Of a DNA stretch of 64,000 bases, positions 35,015 to 43,622 are shown one piece after another. Source of the DNA: Paenibacillus_V sp046244365 (GTDB lineage Bacteria; Bacillota; Bacilli; Paenibacillales; NBRC-103111); the NCBI RefSeq assembly GCF_046244365.1, contig NZ_CP176395.1, positions 6,014,001-6,078,000 on the forward strand. The letters are read 5' to 3'. The position numbers were made by a program, and so were the translations under genes. The stretch's first letter is position 1, and every line of letters begins with the position of its first letter. The notes under the pieces are model-generated. The model saw only the letters and a program-made list of their open reading frames with translations. It had not been told where the DNA came from and made no database searches.

Positions 35015-35049
35015 TGCCCGGTCCTTTCCGTTCTAACGATATTGAATCC

Positions 35050-35078
35050 ATTATGCCGCTCTAGCGCCGCTACGTCAA
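35050..35078 (-). promoter_or_regulatory. relA promoter
   Basis: Minus strand: TTGACG (35078-35073), 17-nt spacer, CATAAT (35055-35050), giving a leader of about 30 nt before the relA ATG. Confidence 0.7.
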
Positions 35079-35138
35079 GAATCGGGTTCATTCGACTCAC
35101 GGCCGGCTACCCCTTATCCCCTTCAAAGGGGTTTTAAG

Positions 35139-35268
35139 TTCCAACCTTCTAAAGGCGTAATACTTCTAAAAGCGTTCCAAACTTCAAAGGCGTTCCAACT
35201 TTCTAAAAGCGTTCCAACCTTCTAAAAGCGTTCCAACCTTCTAAAAGCGTTCCAACCTTCTAAAAGCG
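35139..35268. repeat. 19-bp short tandem repeat array
   Basis: About seven units with consensus TTCCAACCTTCTAAAAGCG. The last three before the array ends are identical, earlier ones degenerate or shortened. The array runs directly into the first copy of the large structured repeat, whose opening (AAAAGCGTTCCGAC) is itself a variant of the unit. Confidence 0.9.
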
Positions 35269-35869
35269 TTCCGACCCCTCCTAAATCCTCCCCTTCCCAA
35301 GGGGAGGACCCCAAAGGGCAGCTGCCCTTTGGATACCCGCAAGTAAACACACGCCTACACCTCATATGGTCCCTCGATGCCACTCCCTACTCCGAACCGC
35401 TTACGTCCTTTCGGACACGCTCCACTTTGATCAAAAAGCTCATACTGGCTGCTAAAGTTCCAGCCACTCTAAAAGAAAGTTCCACCCTTTTAAAGCGTTC
35501 CGCCCCCTCCTACATCCTCCTCCCAAGGAGGACACAAAAGGCTGCTGCCCTTTGGATACCCGCAAACAAACACACTTATATACGCAATATGGTCCCTCGC
35601 TGCCACTCCCTACACCGAACCGCTTACGTCCTTACGGACACGCTCCAGTTTGACCAAAGAGCTCAATACTGGCTGCTAAAGTTCCAGCCGTTTTAACAAG
35701 AAAGTTCCACCCTTTTAAAGCGTTCCGCACCCTCCTACATCCTCCTCACAAGGAGGACACAAAAGGCTGCTGCCCTTTGGATACCCGCAAACAAACACAC
35801 TTATATACGTATGGTCCCTCGATGCCACTCCCTGCGCCGAACCGCTTCCGTCCTTTCGGACACGCTCCA
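35262..35869. repeat. Three tandem copies of a structured intergenic repeat (copies 1-3)
   Basis: Copies begin near 35262, 35490 and 35714, a period of about 224-229 bp, with conserved parts of about 155-163 bp. Each runs: AAAGCGTTCCG; CCTCCTA-ATCC; a hairpin of CCTCC(CCTT) and (AAGG)GGAGG; AAAGG..CTGCCCTTTGG; ACCCGCAA; AAACACAC; ATGGTCCCTCG.TGCCACTCCCT; ACCGCTT.CGTCC-TT.C-GGACACGCTCCA. Copy 1 includes a perfect 22-bp palindrome spanning 35311-35332 (centre GCAGCTGC). No open frame covers the copies consistently and there is no transposase. Confidence 0.9.
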
Positions 35870-35922
35870 TGTAGGCATTGATCTCTTGCTAATTCTAGAA
35901 TAAAGCACTTAATGAACCAAGC

Positions 35923-36101
35923 TTCACTATTAGTGAACGTAAGTTCATTATCTTTGCATTATTGAAAGTTTTCTGCAGGATAGTGAACTAAATGCCACTA
36001 ATAGTGAACTTCACAGTCCATTTTGGCCTATTTGGTTCACTAATCATTTATCAACGTGCTATTCGACAACATATAGTTACTTTAGATTCACTAATAATGA
36101 A
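35923..36101. repeat. Cluster of TTCACTA-N-TAGTGAA palindromes
   Basis: Near-perfect inverted repeats occur at 35923-35937 (TTCACTATTAGTGAA), 35996-36006 (CACTAATAGTG, shorter) and 36087-36101 (TTCACTAATAATGAA). Half-sites lie at 35981-35988, 36035-36042 and just after at 36108-36114. The stretch is clearly more A/T-rich than its surroundings and has no gene. Confidence 0.8.
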
Positions 36102-36190
36102 CTTTGGTTCACTAAATTGATCAGTTTGTTAAAGGGAGAACGTCAGAGCATGGATTACGGCCAGTCTATAGGGTTAGGCAGTCAGTCCGA

Positions 36191-36244
36191 TTAGTCTGGT
36201 TAGTCTGGCTAGTCTGGTTAGTCTGGTTAGGCGGGTTAGGCGGG
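36191..36244. repeat. 9-bp short tandem repeat array
   Basis: Six units: TTAGTCTGG four times (one with C for the first T), then TTAGGCGGG twice. A degenerate TTAAACGCGG pair follows. Confidence 0.85.
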
Positions 36245-36431
36245 TTAAACGCGGATTAAACGCCTCGGAGTCAGGCAGATCGGGCGGTTCGTGATCTGAA
36301 CGAGCTTTGCTTTCAGCAAGCCGAGGCTCTGTCACAAGCAGTAGCGGTGAATAAGGTGAGAACGGGATATTGAATAGTAGAAAGGAGGTACCAGACCAAG
36401 TAACTTTCGAATTGCGGGAAAAATACCCGCT

Positions 36432-36462
36432 AAAAAAGCCAGGGGCGAGGCCCCTGGCTTTT
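36432..36462 (-). terminator. Strong terminator downstream of apt
   Basis: Minus strand: GCCAGGGGCC-TCG-CCCCTGGC-type stem followed by TTTTTT. It is the first terminator after apt (stop at 36765). The inverted repeat copy and a 10-bp tandem array lie between, so it probably ends the recJ-apt transcript. Confidence 0.85.
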
Positions 36463-36477
36463 CTTGTATGCGGCTTA

Positions 36478-36663
36478 CGTAAGCGTGTCCTCTTGTTGCT
36501 GTAGGCAACCGAGGGACGAAAAGCGGTACCGGCTTCGCAGTCCTGTCGGAGGACCGAACAGACTGATCTCCGCGTGTTTGCTTTGCGGGAGTCCAGAGGG
36601 CCGGCAGGTCCTTGGGGTCCTCCCCTTGGAAGGGGAGGATTTAGGAGGGGTCGGAACGCTTTT
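36478..36663 (-). repeat. Structured intergenic repeat, copy 4 (inverted)
   Basis: Read on the minus strand it has the same order as copies 1-3: AAAAGCGTTCCGACC, CCTCCTAAATCC, CCTCCCCTTCCAAGGGGAGG, ACCCCAAGG..CTGCCGGCCCTCTGG, ACTCCCGCAA, AAACACGCG, then CCGCTTTTCGTCC ... AGGACACGC. The last stem carries a longer apical helix (GGTTGC / GCAAC) than in copies 1-3. Confidence 0.9.
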
Positions 36664-36723
36664 GAACGATCTTGAACGATCTTGAACGATCTTGAACGAT
36701 CTTGAACGCTTTCGAACGATCTT
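36664..36723. repeat. 10-bp short tandem repeat array
   Basis: Six units of GAACGATCTT (the fifth is GAACGCTTTC), abutting the 5' end of copy 4 and ending 42 bp from the apt stop. Confidence 0.9.
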
Positions 36724-36764
36724 TTAATGTATCGCAAAGGGGTAACATACCAGGGGAACGTCCC

Positions 36765-37277
36765 CTAGTAGGTCACCAGCGATACCACATCGATGCCGTT
36801 CAGTTTTTCCCTGCCGTTCAGGTAGGACAACTCAATCAGGAACGCGGCGCCGACGATATCGCCGCCCAGCTGTTCAATCAAGTTGATTGTGGTGGAAATC
36901 GTACCGCCCGTGGCCAGCAGGTCATCGGCGATCAGAACCTTTTGCCCCGGCTGAATGGCATCGCGGTGCATAGCCAATTTGTCTTTGCCGTACTCCAGCG
37001 AGTATGAAGCCTCGATGCAGTCGCCCGGGAGCTTTCCGCTCTTGCGGATCGGAACGAAGCCGACGCCGAGCGCCAGCGCCAGCGGAGCGCCGACTACGAA
37101 GCCGCGCGCTTCCGGACCGGCGATCAGGTCGATTTCTTTCTCCTTTACCATCACGCGGAGCGCTTCGATGGCGGCACTGTAAGCTTTCCCGTCCTTGAGC
37201 AGCGTCGTAATGTCTTTGAAGCGGATCCCCGGCTGCGGAAAGTCCGGAACCACTCGGATATAATCTTTAAAATTCAT
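36765..37277 (-). CDS. apt: Adenine phosphoribosyltransferase
   Basis: 170 residues, the family length. Converts adenine and PRPP to AMP in purine salvage. 'VPDFPQPGIRFKDITTLLKD' at the N terminus, 'LIAGPEARGFVVGAPLALALGVGFVPIRK' and the PRPP loop 'KVLIADDLLATGGTI' are visible. ATG at 37277 overlaps the recJ stop (ATGA), with GGAGGG inside the end of recJ. The recJ-apt-relA order is the Bacillus order, interrupted here by repeats after apt. Confidence 0.96.
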   Translation of the reverse strand: MNFKDYIRVVPDFPQPGIRFKDITTLLKDGKAYSAAIEALRVMVKEKEIDLIAGPEARGFVVGAPLALALGVGFVPIRKSGKLPGDCIEASYSLEYGKDKLAMHRDAIQPGQKVLIADDLLATGGTISTTINLIEQLGGDIVGAAFLIELSYLNGREKLNGIDVVSLVTY

Positions 37278-39721
37278 ACAATTCCCTCCAATGGTTGATC
37301 ATCATTTGGTAAAAAGCGTTCCCGCATCCAATCGCTCATTTCTTGAGACGACGAATAGAGAAGCGCCTGTTCGATTTGCTCTCGGTGAACCTTATCTTGA
37401 TAGACGGCCGCTTCCGACAAATCTTTTTTGCCCGGGGAAGCTACCAGGCGTATCCCCTTTTCCGTCTTTTCGATGAAACCGAGCTCGACGAAAACGTCCA
37501 CGATAAAACGTATCGACGGAACCGGCAGCCCCGAGCGCTTGCTGAAAGCCGTCAGCAGCTGCGTATCGTACGATTCGAAGCCGCTCTGCCGCTGGATCAC
37601 CCCATATACCTGCTTGAACATATCCCGCGACGGCAAGGTAGAAGCCGCATCCGGCTCGGGATCGCGGAAAATCGCGAAAATGCGTTCCGCTCCTTCTGCC
37701 GCTGCAAGTGCGCTGCGGAGTTGCTCCATGCGCAGCGGCATATCGAACAAGATAAGGTCGGTAAGCGCATCATAGGCTGCCGTAATAGGCTCTTCAGCCC
37801 CGTCCGAGGCATACGCAGCCGTCAGCTCTCCCTCCCGGGATACGCGCCAAACCGAAGCTTCGGGCATCAAACCCGCCGGCGGGCTCACCTTATCGGCATC
37901 GCCGAACAGCACGATGCCGATCTTACGAACGGCTTTGGGCATAGCCTGGAGAGCGATGTCGAGATCGGCGAACTTTCGCTTCAGATCGCCTCCGCGCCAA
38001 TCGAACATCTGCTTTTCCCGGATCCGGATATCTTGCACGACGATTTGGGGTTTACGCATGCCGTTCCATTCGTTTATCGACAATTCGCCAAGCACATCCA
38101 GAAGCGCCGAGGAGGAAATCAGCTCCGATACGGCGCCCCGGCCGAAGCCGATCGCTTCTACCGTGCAGGCCGACTCCTCTACCGTTTGATTCAGTTGAAG
38201 CCTCAGATGCTGCTGCTCTTTGCCGATTTTCTTCTTGTCACCCACGCTTAGTCCGGAGAAAATGAATTTCGGCTGCGGGTTCCCCATGCCGAAAGGGGCG
38301 AGCCGGTTCAGCTGACGAATCGTTTCGACCGGCATCTCCGCCAGCGTACAGAACGCATCCGCCTGCATGATCGGCATCAAATCCTCCTCGCTCAATTGCT
38401 CGGAGGCGATTTCCTGCAGCCGCTTGCGAAGTTCATCGATCTTGCCGCCGCTTAACGACATGCCCGCAGCCGCTTGGTGCCCGCCGAAATGATCGAAAAG
38501 ATCGGCGCACTGCGATAGCGCCCGGTAAATATCGAAGCCGGCAATCGATCGGGCCGACCCCTTCGCTTTGCCCGTTTCCGGGTCGATTCCCAAAATGATC
38601 GTCGGCCGATACCATTTCTCCAGCACTTTAGAAGCGACGATACCGATGACGCCTACGTTCCAGCCCTCTTTTGCCAGCACGATGACGGAAGGATTATCCG
38701 CCAAGCTTTCTTCGAGCAGCTGCAGCGCTTCCTTGGTCATGTCCTCGACTATTCGCTGCCGCTCCTTGTTGAGCATATCAAGACCGTCCGCAAGGAACTG
38801 CGCCTCGTCCTCGTTCGTAGAAACCAAGAGCCTGACGGCGTCTTCCGCGCTGTCCAGTCGGCCGCCCGCATTGATTCGCGGCGCCAGGGAAAAGCCCACA
38901 TGCGTGGCATTTACTTGCGACGGATCGATTCCGGCGGTGCCCAGCAGCGCGCGAATGCCTGCATAATCGGAGTTTTGCATGCGCGAGAGACCTAGCTTGA
39001 CTAGGATTCGGTTCTCGTCGACAAGCGGCATCAAATCCGCTACCGTGCCGATCGTGGCCATCTCCAGCAATTCCTCGGGAAAGCGGCCGAGCAGTGCATG
39101 CGCCAGCTTGAAGGCAACGCCGACGCCGGCCAGCTGCTTGAACGGATAAGGGCAGCCCGGTTTTTTCGGGTTGATGACCGCGGCGCATTCGGGTAAAAGC
39201 TCCGGCGGCTCGTGGTGATCGGTCACGATGACATCGAGGCCGATTTCCGTAGCGAACGCGATCTCTTCCCTCGCGCTAATGCCGGTGTCCACCGTAATGA
39301 GCAGGGACACCCCCTGCTCTTTCGCCAGCGCCAGCGCCGGCTTGTTTAAGCCGTAGCCTTCATTCACGCGGTGCGGGATGTACGAATCATGCTCCGCTCC
39401 CACCTGCCGAAGCAGCCACACCATGAGCGAAGTGCTGCTGACGCCGTCCGCATCGTAGTCGCCGTATACGCGTATTTTTTCCCCTGCAGCCAGTGCGGCC
39501 CGAATTCTGGCTATCGCAGCTTCCATTCCGTCCAAAAGAAAAGGATCATGTACATGATCCGCATCTGCCTGCAAAAACCTTTGAGCCTGATCTACGGAAT
39601 CGATTCCCCGTACAACGAGCAGCTTGGCAATTAGCGGCTCCACGCGCAGCGCCTCGGCCATTTGCCGGGCGGCGGCCTCGTCGCTCTCGCTGATTTGCCA
39701 TCTAGCCTTCGAATGAAGCAT
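37274..39721 (-). CDS. recJ: Single-stranded-DNA-specific exonuclease RecJ
   Basis: 815 residues. A 5'-3' ssDNA exonuclease for recombination and repair. The DHH phosphoesterase motifs are 'VYGDYDADGVSSTSLMVW', 'TVDTGISAREEI' and 'VIVTDHHEPPELLP'. DHHA1 contains 'GHQAAAGMSL', followed by an OB domain. The C-terminal domain of about 230 residues ('QVYGVIQRQSGFESYDTQLLTAFSKRSGLPVPS') is the Firmicute extension. The ATG at 39721 is chosen; a TTG seven codons upstream lies inside the GGGAGG binding site region. Confidence 0.95.
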   Translation of the reverse strand: MLHSKARWQISESDEAAARQMAEALRVEPLIAKLLVVRGIDSVDQAQRFLQADADHVHDPFLLDGMEAAIARIRAALAAGEKIRVYGDYDADGVSSTSLMVWLLRQVGAEHDSYIPHRVNEGYGLNKPALALAKEQGVSLLITVDTGISAREEIAFATEIGLDVIVTDHHEPPELLPECAAVINPKKPGCPYPFKQLAGVGVAFKLAHALLGRFPEELLEMATIGTVADLMPLVDENRILVKLGLSRMQNSDYAGIRALLGTAGIDPSQVNATHVGFSLAPRINAGGRLDSAEDAVRLLVSTNEDEAQFLADGLDMLNKERQRIVEDMTKEALQLLEESLADNPSVIVLAKEGWNVGVIGIVASKVLEKWYRPTIILGIDPETGKAKGSARSIAGFDIYRALSQCADLFDHFGGHQAAAGMSLSGGKIDELRKRLQEIASEQLSEEDLMPIMQADAFCTLAEMPVETIRQLNRLAPFGMGNPQPKFIFSGLSVGDKKKIGKEQQHLRLQLNQTVEESACTVEAIGFGRGAVSELISSSALLDVLGELSINEWNGMRKPQIVVQDIRIREKQMFDWRGGDLKRKFADLDIALQAMPKAVRKIGIVLFGDADKVSPPAGLMPEASVWRVSREGELTAAYASDGAEEPITAAYDALTDLILFDMPLRMEQLRSALAAAEGAERIFAIFRDPEPDAASTLPSRDMFKQVYGVIQRQSGFESYDTQLLTAFSKRSGLPVPSIRFIVDVFVELGFIEKTEKGIRLVASPGKKDLSEAAVYQDKVHREQIEQALLYSSSQEMSDWMRERFLPNDDQPLEGIV

Positions 39722-39830
39722 GTATGAAACCGAACCTCCCAAATCCTCGCTTCTAAAGAAATCGAACCTATCCGCAAGAAGGAGGATTCATGATGAAGCC
39801 GCTGTCCAGGCAGCGGCTCTCAAGCGTCCT

Positions 39831-40784
39831 TTAGTGAAGCACGGACGGAAAATCGTCGTGATCCGGATCGACATTCGCCTTGTAAGGGTAGCCCGGATCG
39901 TATGGATTGACATGTATGAAGACGTCTGACACGTGAATAAAACGTTTCATCAGCTGCTGCTTGACTGCTTTCCCGATATCGTGGCCTTCCATGACCGATA
40001 TTCGCGGATTGACGCTTATTTTCACGTCTACCACGACATAATGGCCGTGTTCGCGCGCGCGCAAGTTGTCGACGGCGATGACGCCCTTGACGCGTTGAAC
40101 CGTCTTGACCAGCTCTTCCGCATCTTCTTGATGGAGGACGTGATCCATGGTCTTATGAATGGATTCCATGATCAATTTATAGCCGGTCCTAAGAACCAGC
40201 AGCGCTACAAACAAACCGGCGAGTGGGTCCATATAATACAAGATCGGCATGTCGAACGTGTTGCCCATCCGCGCGCCGAACACACCTGCGAACACGGCCA
40301 GCGACGAATAGACGTCCGTTCGGTGGTCCCATGCGCTTGCGATAAGTGCTTGGCTCTTGAGCTGCTTGCCGAGCTTATAGTTATAGCGGAATAGAACCTC
40401 TTTAACGACGATGGCAACCAAAATAGCCGCAAGCGCGAACCATTCCGGCGGCTTCTCGATGCCTGAAATCATCGTCTTGATCGCGCTGAGGCCGATCTCG
40501 AAACCGACCAAAAGCACAAGGACCGATACGACAATCGCTGCGATGGACTCCGCTTTGCCATGCCCGTAAGGATGATCTTCGTCGGGAGGTAGCTTCGCTG
40601 CGCGAAAGCCGAACAAAACGGCGGCGGAACCGACAACGTCGGAAGCCGAGTTGGCTGCGTCGGCTAAAAGTGCTTTACTGTTTGCAAGCCAGCCGACGAC
40701 CCCCTTCATTATCGCCAACAACAGATTGGCGACGATGCCGACCCATGCGGCAAATTCCGCTTTGACAAAACGCTGTTCAGACAA
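39831..40784 (-). CDS. Cation diffusion facilitator family metal transporter
   Basis: 317 residues, six predicted helices, then a cytoplasmic C-terminal domain. The CDF signature is complete: 'KALLADAANSASDVVGSAAVL' with metal-site Asp residues and 'DEDHPYGHGKAESIAAI'. The C-terminal domain has 'MDHVLHQEDAEELVKTVQRVKGVIAVDNLRAREHG'. A zinc or manganese substrate is likely but not decided by sequence. TTG at 40784 is used because AAGGAG lies 8 nt upstream; a GTG three codons earlier overlaps that site. Confidence 0.9.
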   Translation of the reverse strand: MSEQRFVKAEFAAWVGIVANLLLAIMKGVVGWLANSKALLADAANSASDVVGSAAVLFGFRAAKLPPDEDHPYGHGKAESIAAIVVSVLVLLVGFEIGLSAIKTMISGIEKPPEWFALAAILVAIVVKEVLFRYNYKLGKQLKSQALIASAWDHRTDVYSSLAVFAGVFGARMGNTFDMPILYYMDPLAGLFVALLVLRTGYKLIMESIHKTMDHVLHQEDAEELVKTVQRVKGVIAVDNLRAREHGHYVVVDVKISVNPRISVMEGHDIGKAVKQQLMKRFIHVSDVFIHVNPYDPGYPYKANVDPDHDDFPSVLH

Positions 40785-40814
40785 CTGGGCCACTCCTTAT
40801 ATACAAAAGGTGGT

Positions 40815-40848
40815 GAAACAAACGCCGCGAAATCGTTGCTTTCGCGGC
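40815..40848 (-). terminator. secDF terminator
   Basis: Minus strand: GCCGCGAAA-GCAACGA-TTTCGCGGC followed by GTTTGTTT, 28 nt after the secF stop. Confidence 0.85.
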
Positions 40849-40875
40849 GCACGGATAGGAATGCGGATTGCTCCG

Positions 40876-41784
40876 CTACTTGGCGGCTGCGACCTTTTTG
40901 ACCGCACCGAGCTTGTTTCTTCTCATCAGGTACCAAAGCGAAGTCGCGATACAAACGGACGAATAGGCGCCGCTTGTAAGACCGAATACTTTCGCAAGCG
41001 CGAACAGCTTGATGGATTCGCTGCCGAATATCATCAGACAGACCGCCGCGATGAGCACCGTCAATACGGTATATACGTTCCGCGCCATCGTCTGCCAAAT
41101 ACTGTGATTGATCAAATCCGCCAAATCCTGATCGGTCCGAAGCTTGGCAAAGCGCATATTCTCACGGACGCGGTCAAAGATAACGATCTTATCGTTGATC
41201 GAATATCCGATCGTCGTAAGCACCGCCGCAAGGAATGGCAGGTCGACCTCGAAGCGGAAGATGGCGAACATCGCCACAACGAAGAAGGCATCGTACAAAA
41301 TCGCAATGATTGCGGCCACCGCGAACCGCCATTCGAATCGGATCGTTACGTAGATGCAAATGGCTACGGCAGCGATAAGAACCGCATAAATGGCCTTGAC
41401 GCCCATTTCCTTCGCCATGTCCGCCGACACCGTGTTCACTTCCGTCGACACTTTATCTCCGTAGGCGGACGTTAAAGCCGTTTGTATTTTTTTGACGTCC
41501 GCATCGTTCAAAATTTCGTCGAAACGTACCGAGACGCGGTCGTTGTTTCCGCCCATCGTAACCAGGAAGCCGGTGAAGCCGTCGTCGGTAACCAGCTTCT
41601 CCACTGCTTGTTTATCGGTCGATTTGCCTAATGTGGCATCGATTGTCGTCCCCGCTTTAAAATCGACGCCGAAGTGCATGCTCGCCGCAAACAACGTGAT
41701 GATCCCGGCAAGCGTTATAAGAATGGAGAAGGCAAAAAACTTGTTGCGATGCTTGACGAAATCGAAATGTATTTTAGAGTTCAC
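40876..41784 (-). CDS. secF: Protein translocase subunit SecF
   Basis: 302 residues with six helices. RND-type accessory of the Sec channel that uses proton motive force to complete secretion. 'FGVDFKAGTTIDATLGK' follows the first helix, and the signature 'GYSINDKIVIFDRVRENMR' lies in the membrane domain. GTG at 41784 overlaps the end of secD by 11 nt, with AAGGAGG inside secD. SecD and SecF are separate here, unlike the fused SecDF of B. subtilis. Confidence 0.95.
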   Translation of the reverse strand: MNSKIHFDFVKHRNKFFAFSILITLAGIITLFAASMHFGVDFKAGTTIDATLGKSTDKQAVEKLVTDDGFTGFLVTMGGNNDRVSVRFDEILNDADVKKIQTALTSAYGDKVSTEVNTVSADMAKEMGVKAIYAVLIAAVAICIYVTIRFEWRFAVAAIIAILYDAFFVVAMFAIFRFEVDLPFLAAVLTTIGYSINDKIVIFDRVRENMRFAKLRTDQDLADLINHSIWQTMARNVYTVLTVLIAAVCLMIFGSESIKLFALAKVFGLTSGAYSSVCIATSLWYLMRRNKLGAVKKVAAAK

Positions 41785-43003
41785 GAATTTCTGCCTCCTT
41801 TACTCCATAATACGCCGGCTTCGAGAACAAATTGCTACGAATGAGCAAATGGATAAGCAATCTCGAGAAAAAGATGTTGGTAATAATACTCACGATAATA
41901 CTCATGATCGAGGTTAGCGCAAATCCGCGAATCCCTCCGTTACCGAACGTGTAAAGCACGCCGCTTGCGATGATATTCGTAATATTCGCATCCATGATCG
42001 TACGGAACGAATGCTTGGAGCCGGAGCGAAGCGAGGACAGCATGCTTTTGCCGCTGCGGATTTCTTCCTTAATCCGTTCGTACATGATAATGTTCGCGTC
42101 CACCGCCATCCCGACCCCGAGAACGAAGGCGGCGATACCCGGCAGCGTGAGCGTAGCTTTCATCAGATAGAATGCCACTAGAAGCAGCCACACGTACGTA
42201 ATGATCGTGATGCTGGCAACAACGCCGGGCAGTCTGTAGAAGACGAGCATGAACGCCAAAATAATGATCGAGGCGATAAGCCCCGCTTTTACCGTCTGTT
42301 CAAGCGACAATTGGCCGAGCGAAGCGCCGACGCTTTGCGTGTACTTCTCGGTCAGATTGAGCGGAAGCGCGCCGAGGTTGATCGTGTTGGCAAGGTTGTT
42401 CGCCTCTTCGAACGTGAAACGTCCCTCAATGACGGCTGTGTCCTGTCTGATCACCGTATTGATCGACGGGTTCGAAATCATTTCCTCATCCAGGTAAATG
42501 CCGAGCGTTTTACCCAGCAGCTTTTCGGTTACTTGACCGAACTTTTCCGCGCTTTTCAGCTTCAGAGAGACGATCGGCTGATTGTTGTTGTATTGGACCG
42601 TAGCGCCGCCAGGCACAAAGTCGCGTCCGTCGAGTTCAACCGTGCCGTCCGGCCCTTTGAACTGAAGGTTCGCCGGCTTCTTCAGCGTCTCGCGCACCTT
42701 ATCCTCGTCGGTAACGCCGGCAATCCGAACGCGGATGCGGTCTTCGCCCTCCGTCGTAATATCCGGCTCCGCGATCCCCTGTTTGTCGATACGCTTCTGC
42801 AGGCTTCTCGCCGTTTCTTTCAGAGCTTCCTTCGTTACCTTGCCGTTCTCGTCTATCGGCGTGGCGACGTACAAAATCTCGAATCCGCCCTTTAAATCCA
42901 AGCCAAGCCTAATTTGTTTCACCAAATGAGGGCTCGTGATAGCGACCGCGCCAAGCGTTACGACCACGATCAGCAAAAATGCGATAAACCTTTTGGCATT
43001 CAT
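41774..43003 (-). CDS. secD: Protein translocase subunit SecD
   Basis: 409 residues. The first helix is followed by 'IRLGLDLKGGFEILYVAT', a large extracytoplasmic P1 domain ('TARSLQKRIDKQGIAEPDITTEGEDRIRVRIAGV'), and the membrane domain with 'LGVGMAVDANIIMYERIKEEIRSG', the conserved proton-path Asp region. ATG at 43003 (MNAKRFIAF) is used with AAGGGAG upstream. It is coupled to secF. Confidence 0.95.
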   Translation of the reverse strand: MNAKRFIAFLLIVVVTLGAVAITSPHLVKQIRLGLDLKGGFEILYVATPIDENGKVTKEALKETARSLQKRIDKQGIAEPDITTEGEDRIRVRIAGVTDEDKVRETLKKPANLQFKGPDGTVELDGRDFVPGGATVQYNNNQPIVSLKLKSAEKFGQVTEKLLGKTLGIYLDEEMISNPSINTVIRQDTAVIEGRFTFEEANNLANTINLGALPLNLTEKYTQSVGASLGQLSLEQTVKAGLIASIIILAFMLVFYRLPGVVASITIITYVWLLLVAFYLMKATLTLPGIAAFVLGVGMAVDANIIMYERIKEEIRSGKSMLSSLRSGSKHSFRTIMDANITNIIASGVLYTFGNGGIRGFALTSIMSIIVSIITNIFFSRLLIHLLIRSNLFSKPAYYGVKEAEIREL

Positions 43004-43039
43004 TCCGATGCTTGTCTCCCTTCCATACTCAATATTCCC

Positions 43040-43068
43040 ATTATAACCACGTGCCAAAAACGAGTCAA
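43040..43068 (-). promoter_or_regulatory. secDF promoter
   Basis: Minus strand: TTGACT (43068-43063), 17-nt spacer, TATAAT (43045-43040), 37 nt upstream of the secD ATG. Confidence 0.85.
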
Positions 43069-43227
43069 TTTGCGACAAAATTTGCAGGCAAGGCGTCAGA
43101 CGCCCCGCCGCCGCCTGCGGAAGCCGCTTTCGGCCCCTTAAATCCTTGATCGGCTTCGATTAAACTTACCGGCGGTTAAATCATCACTGCCGTCGTCTCC
43201 GCCATCATTTGGATAAGGATACATGAC

Positions 43228-43255
43228 AAAAAAGCCCCTTCGGATTAAAAGGAGC
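43228..43255 (-). terminator. comN terminator overlapping its stop codon
   Basis: Minus strand: GCTCCTTTT ... AAGGGGC followed by TTTTTT. The 5' arm of the stem includes the last two codons and the stop of comN. Confidence 0.85.
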
Positions 43256-43622
43256 CGTCCTTGTACATGCGCATCGTCATCCAGTTCATGAACTGCGTCG
43301 ATTTCAGCGACAAAATGTCGTTAACGACCTGGTGGAGCGGCGGCGTTCCTTTCTTCTTGTACTTATCCGTAACGCAAGCCCAAACGTCCCTCCAGGTTAC
43401 GCTGTCGTAGCCAAGCGAACGAAACTCTTCGGCCTTGCTGACGCACAAAACTTCCAGCGCGCTGTTCAGCTTCTCCCCGCCAAGCGGGTCTTCCTCGTCC
43501 GGCGTCTGATTTTCGATCTGATGGTCGTTCGGTACCTGCAGCCTGCCGGCTTCTACTTTCACTTCTTTCGGGGCCAGCTCCCAGAAAGGCAAGCCGTCTT
43601 TGTGCTCGCGGGTGTGGTCCAT
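43245..43622 (-). CDS. comN: Post-transcriptional regulator ComN-like
   Basis: 125 residues. The C-terminal 80 residues match the ComN/Post_transc_reg family ('ALEVLCVSKAEEFRSLGYDSVTWRDVWACVTDKYKKKG', 'HQVVNDILSLKSTQFMNWMTMRMY'). B. subtilis ComN controls accumulation and localisation of comE mRNA. The N-terminal 45 residues are a variable hydrophilic extension, so the protein is longer than the B. subtilis one. The gene lies between spoVB and secDF, matching the Bacillus order. The ribosome binding site (GGGGGC) is weak, so the exact start is less certain. Confidence 0.85.
   Translation of the reverse strand: MDHTREHKDGLPFWELAPKEVKVEAGRLQVPNDHQIENQTPDEEDPLGGEKLNSALEVLCVSKAEEFRSLGYDSVTWRDVWACVTDKYKKKGTPPLHQVVNDILSLKSTQFMNWMTMRMYKDGSF

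Noticed and set aside
35139..35869. CRISPR array
   Set aside because: The 19-bp units have no spacers between them, and the 225-bp units are long, imperfect and contain the same internal sequence in each copy. No cas genes are present.
35262..36663. Insertion sequence remnant with transposase
   Set aside because: No frame in this region resembles a transposase, no terminal inverted repeats with target duplications could be identified, and the repeated unit is too short to carry one. A non-autonomous element remains possible.
36174..36737. Minus-strand frame of 187 codons with 'LTRLTRLTR' repeats
   Set aside because: It runs through the structured repeat copy 4, the terminator and two tandem arrays; the LTR repeat is the 9-bp DNA array read in one frame. 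No ribosome binding site and no protein-like composition.
39779..39836. Tiny plus-strand frame (14 codons) behind AAGGAGG near 39796
   Set aside because: The Shine-Dalgarno-like sequence is real but the frame is antisense to the end of the CDF gene and too short to support. Probably chance.
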